Assembly (NCBI GenBank): GCA_002296055.1
Contig: DBHE01000231.1
Span: 1 to 11,119 of the forward strand
Length of the DNA stretch: 11,119 nucleotides
DNA from: Pseudomonadaceae bacterium UBA836
GTDB taxonomy: Bacteria > Pseudomonadota > Gammaproteobacteria > Pseudomonadales > Pseudomonadaceae
Direction: 5' to 3'
A program made the translations under genes and the position numbers. The notes beneath the pieces were generated by a model. That model saw only the letters and a list, made by a program, of their open reading frames with translations, was not told the DNA's origin and made no database searches. How positions within the stretch are numbered: the stretch's first letter is position 1; every line of letters begins with the position of its first letter. Of this stretch, positions 1 through 7,673 are shown in pieces.

Positions 1-94
1 GCCCCCCTTGGCTCGCCGTGAAAGGCGAAAGGCTGACTCAATGACAGCAGGACCTGGAACAACGTACGCTGAAGTCGGCAGCCAGGCTTGAGGC
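1..94. other. Left-edge stretch with no supported gene
   Basis: I see no complete gene here. On the plus strand, two frames stay open from the window edge to stops at 42-44 and 89-91. Either could be the last few codons of a gene lying to the left, but the tails are 13 and 29 codons long and match no family I recognise. The minus strand has no ATG in this stretch. Treat it as spacer between the terminator at 95-145 and an unseen neighbour. Confidence 0.4.
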
Positions 95-145
95 TAAAAG
101 AAAGAAAAAACCGCCGGACAGGCTGACTGTGCGGCGGTTTATTTA
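95..145 (-). terminator. Intrinsic terminator of the purM-purN-DUF3108 unit, possibly bidirectional
   Basis: A perfect 9-bp inverted repeat pairs AAACCGCCG (108-116) with CGGCGGTTT (132-140). Inside its 15-base loop a second 4-bp repeat, ACAG (118-121) and CTGT (127-130), can extend the stem past a single G/G mismatch. Read on the minus strand, the stem is followed by about 15 bases that are almost all T (the plus-strand A-rich run at 96-110), the classic layout of a Rho-independent terminator. It lies 42 bases past the DUF3108 stop codon. On the plus strand the stem is followed by TTTATTT, so it may also stop transcription arriving from the left. Confidence 0.85.
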
Positions 146-186
146 GCGCTGTACTGGGCGAGAGGTAGCGCGCCTCAACGACTGCG

Positions 187-948
187 TCAGTCGCCCTTCA
201 CCGGCATGCCGCTGACCGGTTGGCCGTTCATGCTCGCTTCCTTGAGCATGATCTGATAGTGCTGGCCGTCGGTTTCGGTCTGGCTCAGGCGTACCAGCAG
301 GTAGTTCCAGTCCTTGGCAAACCAAAGGGTGGTTTCGCGCTTGGCGTCGGGCTCACGGATGCGTTCTACCTCAACGGCGTCAAACTGCCCGACGCGGGTA
401 GTCACGCGGTCTTCACCGACTACGCGAAAATGGTATTCCTCCACCTCGTCGCCATCTACCACGCGGTAGTGCATGTCCTGCTTGCCTGCGGCCAGGTCGG
501 CCTGCAGGGCGAGCTGGTAGGTGGTCTTGTCGAGCAGGCCAGGCTCGGTTGGCAGGCTGAAGGCCTCGTCCTTGTACTGACCCGTGACCTGGCCCTGCTG
601 CCAGTTAAACTGCTGGATGATTTCTTTGCCCCGACCAAGGCCGCGGCGCTCGTAGTGGTAGCTGAGCGGGCGGATCTGCTGGTCAACTACCTGCAGGCTG
701 CTCTCTTCGGTGAGTCGCGCGACAAACATGCTGGCACTGAAGGATAGCTGCCAGCTGCCGTCGGCGTTTTGCTGCAAGCTGTGTACAGCCTCGCCGTTGA
801 CCGGAATGTTCTTCATGTCGGCGGCGTAGCTGGCGCTGAATGGGGTCAGCTCAAGAGCGCTAGCGCCGCCTGCGGTGAGGGTTAAAACCAGTGTCGCCAG
901 AGGGGCGACCAAAAAACGGGTAGTGCGCGATCTGATGTTGGCGTGCAT
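187..948 (-). CDS. Exported DUF3108 family protein
   Basis: This is a 253-residue protein of unknown function that resembles the DUF3108 family of Gram-negative periplasmic proteins. The N-terminus is a typical Sec signal: basic residues 6-11 (RSRTTR), a hydrophobic core at 12-26, then GGASA with likely cleavage after Ala31. The mature part is rich in predicted beta strands and aromatic residues, with no recognisable catalytic motif and no lipobox. I chose the ATG at 948, which sits 10 bases past the purN stop and gives a normal signal peptide. A TTG at 975 would add nine residues and overlap purN. It is the last gene of the purM-purN unit, just before a strong terminator, so it is probably co-transcribed with purine genes. 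That placement appears conserved in Pseudomonas (from memory) but does not by itself imply a purine role. Confidence 0.85.
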   Translation of the reverse strand: MHANIRSRTTRFLVAPLATLVLTLTAGGASALELTPFSASYAADMKNIPVNGEAVHSLQQNADGSWQLSFSASMFVARLTEESSLQVVDQQIRPLSYHYERRGLGRGKEIIQQFNWQQGQVTGQYKDEAFSLPTEPGLLDKTTYQLALQADLAAGKQDMHYRVVDGDEVEEYHFRVVGEDRVTTRVGQFDAVEVERIREPDAKRETTLWFAKDWNYLLVRLSQTETDGQHYQIMLKEASMNGQPVSGMPVKGD

Positions 949-958
949 CTGTTGTGTC

Positions 959-1618
959 TCACATGCTGGATTCAATGGTTTCCAGTCTTAGTCCACCGGA
1001 TGGAATCGGCTCACCGTCCAGGTTTGCCAGTCCGTTAATCAGGCGCAGTCGGCCGCTGGCGAACCAGCGTACCACCAGCGGATACAGGCGGTGTTCCTGT
1101 TGCTGTACCCGCGTTGCCAGGCTGTCGGCATCATCGTCCGGGTGGACCACGACGCGCCCTTGGAGTACCAATGGGCCGCCGTCCAGCTCCTCGGTCACGA
1201 AGTGGATGCTGGCGCCGGCCTCGGCGTCTCCGGCATCCAACGCCCGCTGGTGGGTCTGCAGACCTTTGTACTTCGGCAACAGGGACGGGTGAATGTTCAA
1301 CAGCCTGCCATGAAAATGTGTCACGAAGGTGGCGGTCAGAATGCGCATGAATCCCGCCAGTAGTACCAGATCAGGGGTAAAGGCGTCGATCTGTTCAATC
1401 AGTGCCTGATCGTAGGCGGCGCGATCCGCGAAGCTGCGGTGGTCCAATGCGCGGGTTTCGATACCAGCACTGCGTGCGCGCTCAAGGCCGTAGGCCTCAG
1501 CCTTGTTGGAGATGACGGCGACCACCTCGGCCGGTGCGTCGGCACCGGCCAGGTCGTCGAGAACTGCCTGCAGATTACTGCCCGACCCGGAGATCAGGAC
1601 GACAATACGGCAGCCCAC
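959..1618 (-). CDS. purN: Phosphoribosylglycinamide formyltransferase (GAR transformylase)
   Basis: PurN transfers a formyl group from 10-formyl-tetrahydrofolate to glycinamide ribonucleotide (GAR), the third step of IMP synthesis in the cytoplasm. The 219-residue length is normal. The phosphate-binding loop SGSGSNLQ is at residues 10-17. The catalytic trio known from E. coli (Asn106, His108, Asp144) is present as Asn108, His110 and Asp146, within NIHPSLLPKYKG and ELDGGPL. The start is a GTG. It is the most upstream start available, because the in-frame codons before it are TCG and then the TGA that ends purM. A GGGC/AGGG-type ribosome site inside the end of purM lies about 11 bases upstream, so initiation probably depends on ribosomes finishing purM. 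Confidence 0.97.
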   Translation of the reverse strand: MGCRIVVLISGSGSNLQAVLDDLAGADAPAEVVAVISNKAEAYGLERARSAGIETRALDHRSFADRAAYDQALIEQIDAFTPDLVLLAGFMRILTATFVTHFHGRLLNIHPSLLPKYKGLQTHQRALDAGDAEAGASIHFVTEELDGGPLVLQGRVVVHPDDDADSLATRVQQQEHRLYPLVVRWFASGRLRLINGLANLDGEPIPSGGLRLETIESSM

Positions 1619-1621
1619 CGA

Positions 1622-2683
1622 TCAGTTGCCCTGCAGGACAACGGCTTCGGCGCCTTCAGCGGCGCTGCTGATTTGTCCAATTACCCAGGGTTGCTCGCCA
1701 GCGTCGCGCAGGCTTTGCAGTGCGGTGTCGGCCTGCTCGGCTGCAACGCAGATGACCATGCCCACGCCGCAGTTCAGCACGCGGTGCATTTCGGTTTCAT
1801 CAACGTTGCCCTGCTCCTGCAGCCAGTTGAAAACCGCCGGACGCTGCCAGCTGTTCAGGTCGATGATGGCCTGAGCGCCTTTGGGCAATACGCGCGGAAT
1901 GTTTTCCAGCAGGCCGCCGCCGGTGATGTGGGCCATGGCCTTGACCGCGCCGGTCTGCTTGATTAGCTGTAGCAGGGCCTTGACGTAGATACGGGTCGGC
2001 GCCATCAGCAGCTCGCTCAGCGGCTTGCCGTCGAGTTGTGTGCTGTGGATGTCGATGCCGGCCACTTCAATGATCTTGCGAATCAGCGAATAGCCGTTGG
2101 AGTGCGGGCCGGATGAGGGCAGGGCGATCAGGGTGTCGCCAGCGACGACCTTGGTGCCATCGATGATCTCGGCCTTTTCTACTACGCCGACACAGAAGCC
2201 GGCCAGGTCGTAATCTTCACCTTCGTACATGCCGGGCATCTCGGCTGTTTCGCCGCCAACCAGGGCACAACCAGCCTGCTCACAGCCGGTACCGATACCG
2301 GTGACCACCTGGGCGGCAACATCGACGTTCAGCTTGCCGGTGGCGTAGTAGTCAAGAAAGAACAGCGGCTCGGCGCCGCAGACAATCAGATCGTTGACGC
2401 ACATAGCAACCAGGTCGATGCCGATGCTGTCGTGCATGCCCAGGTCCATCGCCAGACGCAGCTTGGTGCCCACGCCGTCGGTGCCCGATACCAGGACCGG
2501 CTGGCGGTAACCTTCAGGGATTTCGCACAGTGCGCCGAAGCCACCCAGGCCGCCCATGACTTCGGGGCGCGCAGTGCGCTTGGCAACATGCTTGATGCGG
2601 TCAACCAGGGCGTTGCCAGCGGCGATATCCACGCCGGCGTCTTTGTAGCTGATCGAAGGTTTGGAAGGCGTCTGGCTGCTCAT
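1622..2683 (-). CDS. purM: Phosphoribosylformylglycinamidine cyclo-ligase (AIR synthetase)
   Basis: PurM closes the imidazole ring, converting FGAM plus ATP to aminoimidazole ribonucleotide (AIR) in step five of purine synthesis. The 353-residue protein has the expected length and motifs: GTDGVGTKL (67-75) and CVNDL (95-99) of the ATP/substrate site, GGETAEMP (143-150), SSGPHSNG (190-197), and AHITGGGL (251-258) in the C-terminal domain. The ATG at 2683 matches the usual N-terminus, in which a short polar leader precedes the SYKDAGVDI motif. It is first in a minus-strand unit with purN and the DUF3108 gene, and diverges from the DUF2066 gene. Its leader of roughly 80 bases contains a terminator-like hairpin (2708-2753), which suggests possible regulation at the leader. 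No E. coli-style PurR box was seen upstream. Confidence 0.98.
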   Translation of the reverse strand: MSSQTPSKPSISYKDAGVDIAAGNALVDRIKHVAKRTARPEVMGGLGGFGALCEIPEGYRQPVLVSGTDGVGTKLRLAMDLGMHDSIGIDLVAMCVNDLIVCGAEPLFFLDYYATGKLNVDVAAQVVTGIGTGCEQAGCALVGGETAEMPGMYEGEDYDLAGFCVGVVEKAEIIDGTKVVAGDTLIALPSSGPHSNGYSLIRKIIEVAGIDIHSTQLDGKPLSELLMAPTRIYVKALLQLIKQTGAVKAMAHITGGGLLENIPRVLPKGAQAIIDLNSWQRPAVFNWLQEQGNVDETEMHRVLNCGVGMVICVAAEQADTALQSLRDAGEQPWVIGQISSAAEGAEAVVLQGN

Positions 2684-2707
2684 GAGCGGGTCTCGAAGGG
2701 ATCAAGG

Positions 2708-2753
2708 GACAAAATAGGTCCGCCGCCCCCGTCATGCCTTGTCGGGCGCGGCG
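2708..2753 (-). promoter_or_regulatory. Terminator-like hairpin in the purM leader
   Basis: Plus-strand bases 2721-2731 (CGCCGCCCCCG) and 2743-2753 (CGGGCGCGGCG) form an 11-bp stem with a single mismatch around an 11-base loop. Read in the direction of purM transcription, the stem is followed by GACCTATTTTGTCCC, which contains a short T-rich run. The whole element lies between the likely purM -10 box (2768-2773) and the purM start codon at 2683. This is the geometry of a leaky terminator or attenuator, or of a structure stabilising the 5' end of the mRNA. The T-tract is weak, and I see no obvious competing antiterminator, so the function is inference. Confidence 0.4.
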
Positions 2754-2767
2754 CCGGATAGCGGCAT

Positions 2768-2773
2768 AGTCTA
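2768..2773 (-). promoter_or_regulatory. Candidate -10 box of the purM promoter
   Basis: Read on the minus strand these bases are TAGACT, matching four of six positions of the sigma-70 -10 consensus. The box is followed by a GC-rich discriminator and a purM leader of about 80 bases. No convincing -35 hexamer lies 16-18 bases upstream, so the promoter is either weak or activator-dependent, or it is placed elsewhere in 2774-2830. Confidence 0.3.
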
Positions 2774-2830
2774 CCAATTCATCGGCTTCAGAGCCATGCT
2801 GAAGGCGGCTTGGCGCGCCCGGACAGCATC

Positions 2831-2880
2831 CCGGTGCAGCCGACCACGCGTCGCGTGACGCCGCGGTTGCTGCACACCGG
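2831..2880. repeat. Long imperfect palindrome in the purM/DUF2066 divergent region
   Basis: The outer arms pair CCGGTGCAGC (2831-2840) with GCTGCAC-AC-CGG (2869-2880), broken only by a two-base bulge. Nested inside is a perfect 13-base palindrome, CACGCGTCGCGTG (2845-2857), centred on one T. No gene ends here and no T-tract follows, so it is not a terminator for anything visible. Its position between two divergent genes, with the right arm overlapping a possible -35 box for the DUF2066 gene, fits an operator, a protein-binding palindrome or a REP-like element. Confidence 0.5.
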
Positions 2881-2895
2881 TGGCTTGGTTAATGT
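2867..2895 (+). promoter_or_regulatory. Candidate sigma-70 promoter for the DUF2066-hda unit
   Basis: TTGCTG (2867-2872) and TAATGT (2890-2895) are separated by exactly 17 bases, a consensus-like spacing with four of six matches in each hexamer. Transcription would start near 2902, giving a leader of about 60 bases before the ATG at 2965. The -35 hexamer lies in the right arm of the palindrome at 2831-2880, so anything binding that palindrome would probably affect this promoter. Confidence 0.45.
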
Positions 2896-2964
2896 AGAGA
2901 GCTTGGTCGGCTTGCAATCCTTGCAGTCGAGCGTCCTGTGCCCGCCACCTTGACGGAACTGTTC

Positions 2965-4071
2965 ATGCCCTTGTCGCGCTTTTTTTCTATCGGATTTTTC
3001 TCACTTTGCTTGCCCTTGACTGCCCACGCGGCAGTGCTGGATTCCCTTTATCAAGTGCAGATGCCGCCGCAACCTGATGCGGAGCAAAGCGCACAATTGT
3101 CCAGCGCGCTGGACGTGATGCTGGAGCGGCTGGCCGGCGACAGCCTGGATGCCGAGGCGCCGACCCTGGCTAAGGTGCTCGCCGAGCCCAGCTCGGTAAC
3201 GCGGCAGATTAGCGCACTGCAGGATGATGGCAGCATGCAGGTGGAGTTTGACCCGCTGCTGCTGCGCGATGCCCTGACCCAGGCGCAGGTGCCAATGCTG
3301 GGACGCAATCGCCCCGGTGTGCTGGTGTGGGCCGTCCAGCGCGACGAGTTGGGCGCTGATTTCATGGCGCCGGGCAGCGAAATGGGTCAGGCCCTGCGCA
3401 CGGCTGCGCGCTTTCGTGGCGTGGCGCTGATGCAGCCGTTGTCCGATCTGCAGGACCGCGCCAGTATCAGTGAGAATGATGTGCTGGACGGCGACGTTGA
3501 GGCGCTCAAGGCCGCCAGCGAGCGCTATGCCAGCGAGGGCATTCTGGCGCTGGATGTGTACCACGATGCAGGTGAGGACTGGCAGCTGGAATGGGCCTTC
3601 TGGCTCAACGACCGCACGCTCGAGGGTAAGGAAAACAGCTCTGATCCGGCGCAGCTGGCCGATGGTTTGATGCGCGCCCTGGCCCTGGAGGTGCATAGTC
3701 AGTACGCGGTGGGCGCCCAGGCGGGTGGTAACGCCGCAGGCTGGACCTTGCAGATCAGCGGTATCAACTCTGTCGGTGCCTTTGCCGACTTGCAGCGCAG
3801 CCTGCAGCAACTCAGTAGCCAGCACCAGCCAAGCCTGGTGTCCATCAGCGGCGATCAGGTGGTCTTTGCCATCGACTTCCCCGGCGATCAGAGCCAGCTG
3901 GAGCGCATGCTGATGCTGGATCAGCGCCTGATCCGTACCGAGGCCCCGGCGCCCGCGCCTGTTGAGCCGGACGGCGGCTTGCCGGTAGAGGGGGAAGGTG
4001 TTACCGAGCAGCCCGAGGCGCAGGTTGGGGCGGCGGCGCCGGTCAATACCCTGTATTATCGCTGGCGCTAG
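2965..4071 (+). CDS. Exported DUF2066 domain protein
   Basis: This is a 368-residue protein of unknown function, resembling the DUF2066 proteins encoded next to purM in Pseudomonas and other gammaproteobacteria. A Sec signal is visible: a hydrophobic stretch at residues 6-19 followed by TAHA, with likely cleavage after Ala22. The body (about 25-325) is acidic with alternating short hydrophobic strands and no catalytic motif that I recognise. The last 45 residues include a Pro/Ala/Glu/Gly-rich low-complexity linker (about 325-360) before a short LYYRWR end. I chose the ATG at 2965 because GGA sits seven bases upstream and the signal peptide then starts normally. A GTG at 2938 would add nine residues. 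It is the first gene of the unit leading to hda, and it diverges from purM. Confidence 0.85.
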   Translation: MPLSRFFSIGFFSLCLPLTAHAAVLDSLYQVQMPPQPDAEQSAQLSSALDVMLERLAGDSLDAEAPTLAKVLAEPSSVTRQISALQDDGSMQVEFDPLLLRDALTQAQVPMLGRNRPGVLVWAVQRDELGADFMAPGSEMGQALRTAARFRGVALMQPLSDLQDRASISENDVLDGDVEALKAASERYASEGILALDVYHDAGEDWQLEWAFWLNDRTLEGKENSSDPAQLADGLMRALALEVHSQYAVGAQAGGNAAGWTLQISGINSVGAFADLQRSLQQLSSQHQPSLVSISGDQVVFAIDFPGDQSQLERMLMLDQRLIRTEAPAPAPVEPDGGLPVEGEGVTEQPEAQVGAAAPVNTLYYRWR

Positions 4072-4104
4072 CCTTCAGGCTGGTTTGGCTTAATCAGGTT
4101 ATTT

Positions 4105-4115
4105 AAGGACTGCCC
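4105..4115 (+). promoter_or_regulatory. Strong ribosome binding site for the 35-codon ORF
   Basis: AAGGAC at 4105-4110 lies six bases before the ATG at 4116. It is among the best Shine-Dalgarno matches in the window and has no other gene to serve: the hda start is more than 100 bases further on and has its own site. Confidence 0.55.
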
Positions 4116-4223
4116 ATGACCCCGGACTCTGGCGACCGGGCGGCTGCCATTGTTGCGCAGCCGGTGCCGACGTCTCTTGCGCTGCTGCGTGTGTCTGTTT
4201 CTGCTCTGGCGGAGGCGCGCTGA
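4116..4223 (+). CDS. Candidate 35-residue ORF translationally coupled to hda
   Basis: A short reading frame runs from an ATG at 4116 to a TGA that overlaps the hda ATG by one base (TGATG at 4221-4225). Its Shine-Dalgarno sequence, AAGGA, is ideally placed. The peptide begins MTPDSGDRAAA and is rich in Ala, Val, Leu and Ser, with no cysteine, no clear membrane helix and no motif I recognise. About two thirds of its third positions are G or C, roughly like the neighbouring genes. It could be a true microprotein, a leader whose translation feeds ribosomes into hda, or the remnant of a gene lost between the DUF2066 gene and hda. An in-frame TAA at 4104-4106 rules out a longer version from an upstream start. 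The translation signals are clear, but that a functional protein is made is inference. Confidence 0.45.
   Translation: MTPDSGDRAAAIVAQPVPTSLALLRVSVSALAEAR
4211..4215 (+). promoter_or_regulatory. hda ribosome binding site inside the upstream 35-codon ORF
   Basis: GGAGG, a full core match to the anti-Shine-Dalgarno sequence, lies seven bases before the hda ATG. It sits within the last four codons of the preceding short ORF, so ribosomes translating that ORF would pass over it and could unmask or occlude it. Confidence 0.6.
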
Positions 4224-4936
4224 TGTCTGCCGGACGGCCCATCCAGCTGCCGCTAGGTATCAAGCTACGCGACGAGGCCACCTTTGCCAGTTATTACCCG
4301 GGCCCGAATGCCGCGGTGCTGGCCGCGACCCAGACCTTTGCCGAGCCGCAGTCGTCGATCGAAGAGTGCTGTTTGTATCTGTGGGGCAGCGAAGGTACCG
4401 GGCGTACGCATTTGCTGCAGGCCGCCTGTCACGCCTTGGCCGATGTGGGCGGGTTGGCTATGTATCTGCCCTTGGATGAGCTGGTAGAGGAAGGGCCGCT
4501 ACTGCTGGAAGGTATGGAGTCGGTTGACCTGCTGTGCCTGGATAAGCTGGAAGCCGTCGCCGGCCGCCCGGACTGGGAAGAAGCCCTGTTTCATCTTTAC
4601 AACCGCCTGCGCGAGCAGGGCGGCCGCCTGCTGGTGGCAGCGGTGGCTGCGCCGCGCGCGCTGGGGCTGCAACTGCCGGATCTGGCGTCGCGTCTGGGCT
4701 GGGGCCTGGTGTTTCAGCTGCAGCCGCTGGACGATACGGGCAAGCAGGAAGTGCTCAAGCTGAGGGCTGCGCAGCGTGGCCTGCAACTGACCGATGACGT
4801 GGCCCGTTACATCCTCAGCCGCGGTGCGCGGGGTATGGGTGAACTGTTCGCTGCGCTGGAAACGCTGGATCAGGCCTCCTTGCGGGACCAGCACCGCTTG
4901 ACGATTCCCTTCGTCAAACGCGAGATGGGCTGGTAG
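4223..4936 (+). CDS. hda: DnaA regulatory inactivator Hda
   Basis: Hda is an AAA+ protein that binds the DNA-loaded beta clamp and stimulates ATP hydrolysis by DnaA, preventing re-initiation of replication (the RIDA pathway). The 237-residue length fits. The clamp-binding peptide QLPLGI is at residues 8-13. The Walker A region GSEGTGRTHL (55-64) has Arg where classical P-loops have Lys, as expected for Hda. The Walker B-like stretch LLCLDKL is at 103-109. Box VII, LPDLASRL, places the putative arginine finger at Arg157, and the sensor-2 region holds Arg203. The ATG at 4223 has GGAGG seven bases upstream. The frame is open for some 40 codons further upstream but lacks ATG, GTG or TTG there, so this start is secure. 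It overlaps the stop of the 35-codon ORF by one base and converges on the DUF2069 gene 23 bases away. Confidence 0.96.
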   Translation: MSAGRPIQLPLGIKLRDEATFASYYPGPNAAVLAATQTFAEPQSSIEECCLYLWGSEGTGRTHLLQAACHALADVGGLAMYLPLDELVEEGPLLLEGMESVDLLCLDKLEAVAGRPDWEEALFHLYNRLREQGGRLLVAAVAAPRALGLQLPDLASRLGWGLVFQLQPLDDTGKQEVLKLRAAQRGLQLTDDVARYILSRGARGMGELFAALETLDQASLRDQHRLTIPFVKREMGW

Positions 4937-4959
4937 CAGGGGCCGCAGATTATTGGCTT

Positions 4960-6324
<1,365 letters not shown>

Positions 6325-6371
6325 CGGTTGTCCTCCGGGGGCGCGGTGGCCTAAGGTTGCGGTTGGGGGTT

Positions 6372-6401
6372 ATTCTAAGCGCTATTGCACCAGGCTGTCA
6401 G
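6372..6401 (-). promoter_or_regulatory. Candidate sigma-70 promoter of the arsC-wrbA-DUF2069 unit
   Basis: On the minus strand CTGACA (plus positions 6396-6401) and TAGAAT (6372-6377) match five of six positions each of the -35 and -10 consensus and are separated by 18 bases. Transcription would start near 6365, giving a leader of about 40 bases before arsC. The -35 box touches the ribosome binding site of the divergent yihY gene (6401-6405), so the promoter overlaps the yihY leader. Confidence 0.55.
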
Positions 6402-6410
6402 GGAGCAGGA

Positions 6411-7673
6411 ATGCCGCGTCAACTGAACCAGTATCTGCACTTTGGCCGCTATCTGGCGCGCCGCTTTCTGGAAGACAACTGCATTAAGAATGCAGCGGCC
6501 CTGACCTATACCACGCTGTTTGCGGTGGTGCCGGTAATGACTGTGGCCTATGCGATGCTGGCGGCTATTCCTGCCTTCGATCAGGTTGGTAGTCAGGTTG
6601 AGGCCTTTATTTTCAAGAACTTCCTGCCGGCCAGCGGGGCGGCGCTGCAGCAGCATCTCAGTGCCTTTTCGAGCCAGGCCCGACAGCTGACCGGCGTTGG
6701 CGTCGCCCTACTGATGGTCACTGCGTTACTGATGCTAGTGAACATTGAGAAGGCCTTTAACGACATCTGGCGCATCCGCCAGCCCCGTCGCGGCCTCTCG
6801 AGTTTTTTGCTGTATTGGGCGGTGCTCAGCATTGGCCCCTTGTTGCTGGGTGCAGGTTTTGTAGTCAGTACTTATGTAGCCTCCATGTCGTTTTTTCAGG
6901 AAGGCGCCTTTCTGGCGTCGGCCTGGAGCAGCCTGTTGCGGTTTCTGCCTTTGATCCTCAGTATCGCCGCCTTTACCTTGCTGTTTGTAGCCGTACCCAA
7001 TACGCGGGTCCCGCTCAAATACGGTGTGGCTGGTGGTGTGCTGGTCGCGTTGCTGTTTGAGGGAGCCAAGGCGTGTTTTGCCCTTTACGTAAAACTCTTT
7101 CCTGGCTATCAGCTGATCTACGGCGCTTTTGCTGCGGTGCCGCTGTTTTTGCTTTGGATTTATGTCAGCTGGCTGATCATTCTGCTGGGCGCAGAGCTGG
7201 TCAGCAACATGGGCAACGGTTCTGCCTGGCGGCGCCCGGAGTACCCCTGGATGATCAATCTACTGGTGTTGCTGCGGCTGTTCCTGCGCGCTCAGCAGCA
7301 AGGTGTGCAGGTGGATTTGGCGCGGGTAAACGGTAGCGGCTGGTTGATGCATGAAGAGTTGTGGCTGCAACTGACCGACTGGCTGGAGGGTGAAGCGCTG
7401 ATCACCCGGACCCAGGGTGGGGCCTTTGTGCTGTGCCGTGATCTGGATCAGGTTGAGCTTAGCCATGTGCTCGAGCGCATGCCGGAGCCGCCGCTGACCC
7501 ACGAAGCATTGCCGGCGGCGCTGGCGGGTGACCACGGCTGGTTTGCGCCGTTCAGTGAGGCGCTGGGTAATGCAGATAAGGCGCGCCGTGAGGCGCTGCG
7601 TGGCAGTGTCAAATACTGGCTGCTTAGCGATAGCCTGGTTGCCTCGCCCGTGCCGTCGTCGGAGGGCAAATGA
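6411..7673 (+). CDS. YihY/BrkB family inner membrane protein
   Basis: This is a 420-residue integral membrane protein of the YihY/virulence-factor BrkB family. Older databases call these proteins ribonuclease BN, a name withdrawn once RNase BN was shown to be a different gene product. Hydrophobic helices lie at about residues 28-53, 92-112, 138-159, 178-197, 203-225 and 236-264, in a typical six-helix layout. The soluble C-terminal part (about 270-420) has the helix-rich make-up of the winged-helix-like tail seen in longer family members. The family's role is not settled. The ATG at 6411 is chosen because GGGAG lies five bases upstream. A TTG at 6357 would add 18 residues that do not look conserved. 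It opens a plus-strand unit and shares an ATGA overlap with the next gene. Confidence 0.9.
   Translation: MPRQLNQYLHFGRYLARRFLEDNCIKNAAALTYTTLFAVVPVMTVAYAMLAAIPAFDQVGSQVEAFIFKNFLPASGAALQQHLSAFSSQARQLTGVGVALLMVTALLMLVNIEKAFNDIWRIRQPRRGLSSFLLYWAVLSIGPLLLGAGFVVSTYVASMSFFQEGAFLASAWSSLLRFLPLILSIAAFTLLFVAVPNTRVPLKYGVAGGVLVALLFEGAKACFALYVKLFPGYQLIYGAFAAVPLFLLWIYVSWLIILLGAELVSNMGNGSAWRRPEYPWMINLLVLLRLFLRAQQQGVQVDLARVNGSGWLMHEELWLQLTDWLEGEALITRTQGGAFVLCRDLDQVELSHVLERMPEPPLTHEALPAALAGDHGWFAPFSEALGNADKARREALRGSVKYWLLSDSLVASPVPSSEGK

Noticed and set aside
1..94. Possible C-terminal codons of an upstream plus-strand gene
   Set aside because: Two frames are open to the edge but are too short to identify, and neither can be preferred.
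3001..3825. A long open frame of 274 codons on the minus strand opposite the DUF2066 gene
   Set aside because: It is a GC-rich shadow of the plus-strand gene: His/Gln/Arg-heavy, with no domain, and its apparent start has no ribosome site. The plus-strand frame has a signal peptide and normal codon use.
4069..4082. Small hairpin AGCC-TTCA-GGCT right after the DUF2066 stop codon
   Set aside because: Only four base pairs and no T-run follows, so it is not a credible terminator. The unit probably continues into hda.
4223..4936. Missing Walker A lysine in Hda as a sign of inactivation
   Set aside because: An arginine at this position is also normal for Hda in E. coli and Pseudomonas as I recall them, and the clamp-binding peptide and the box VII arginine are intact.
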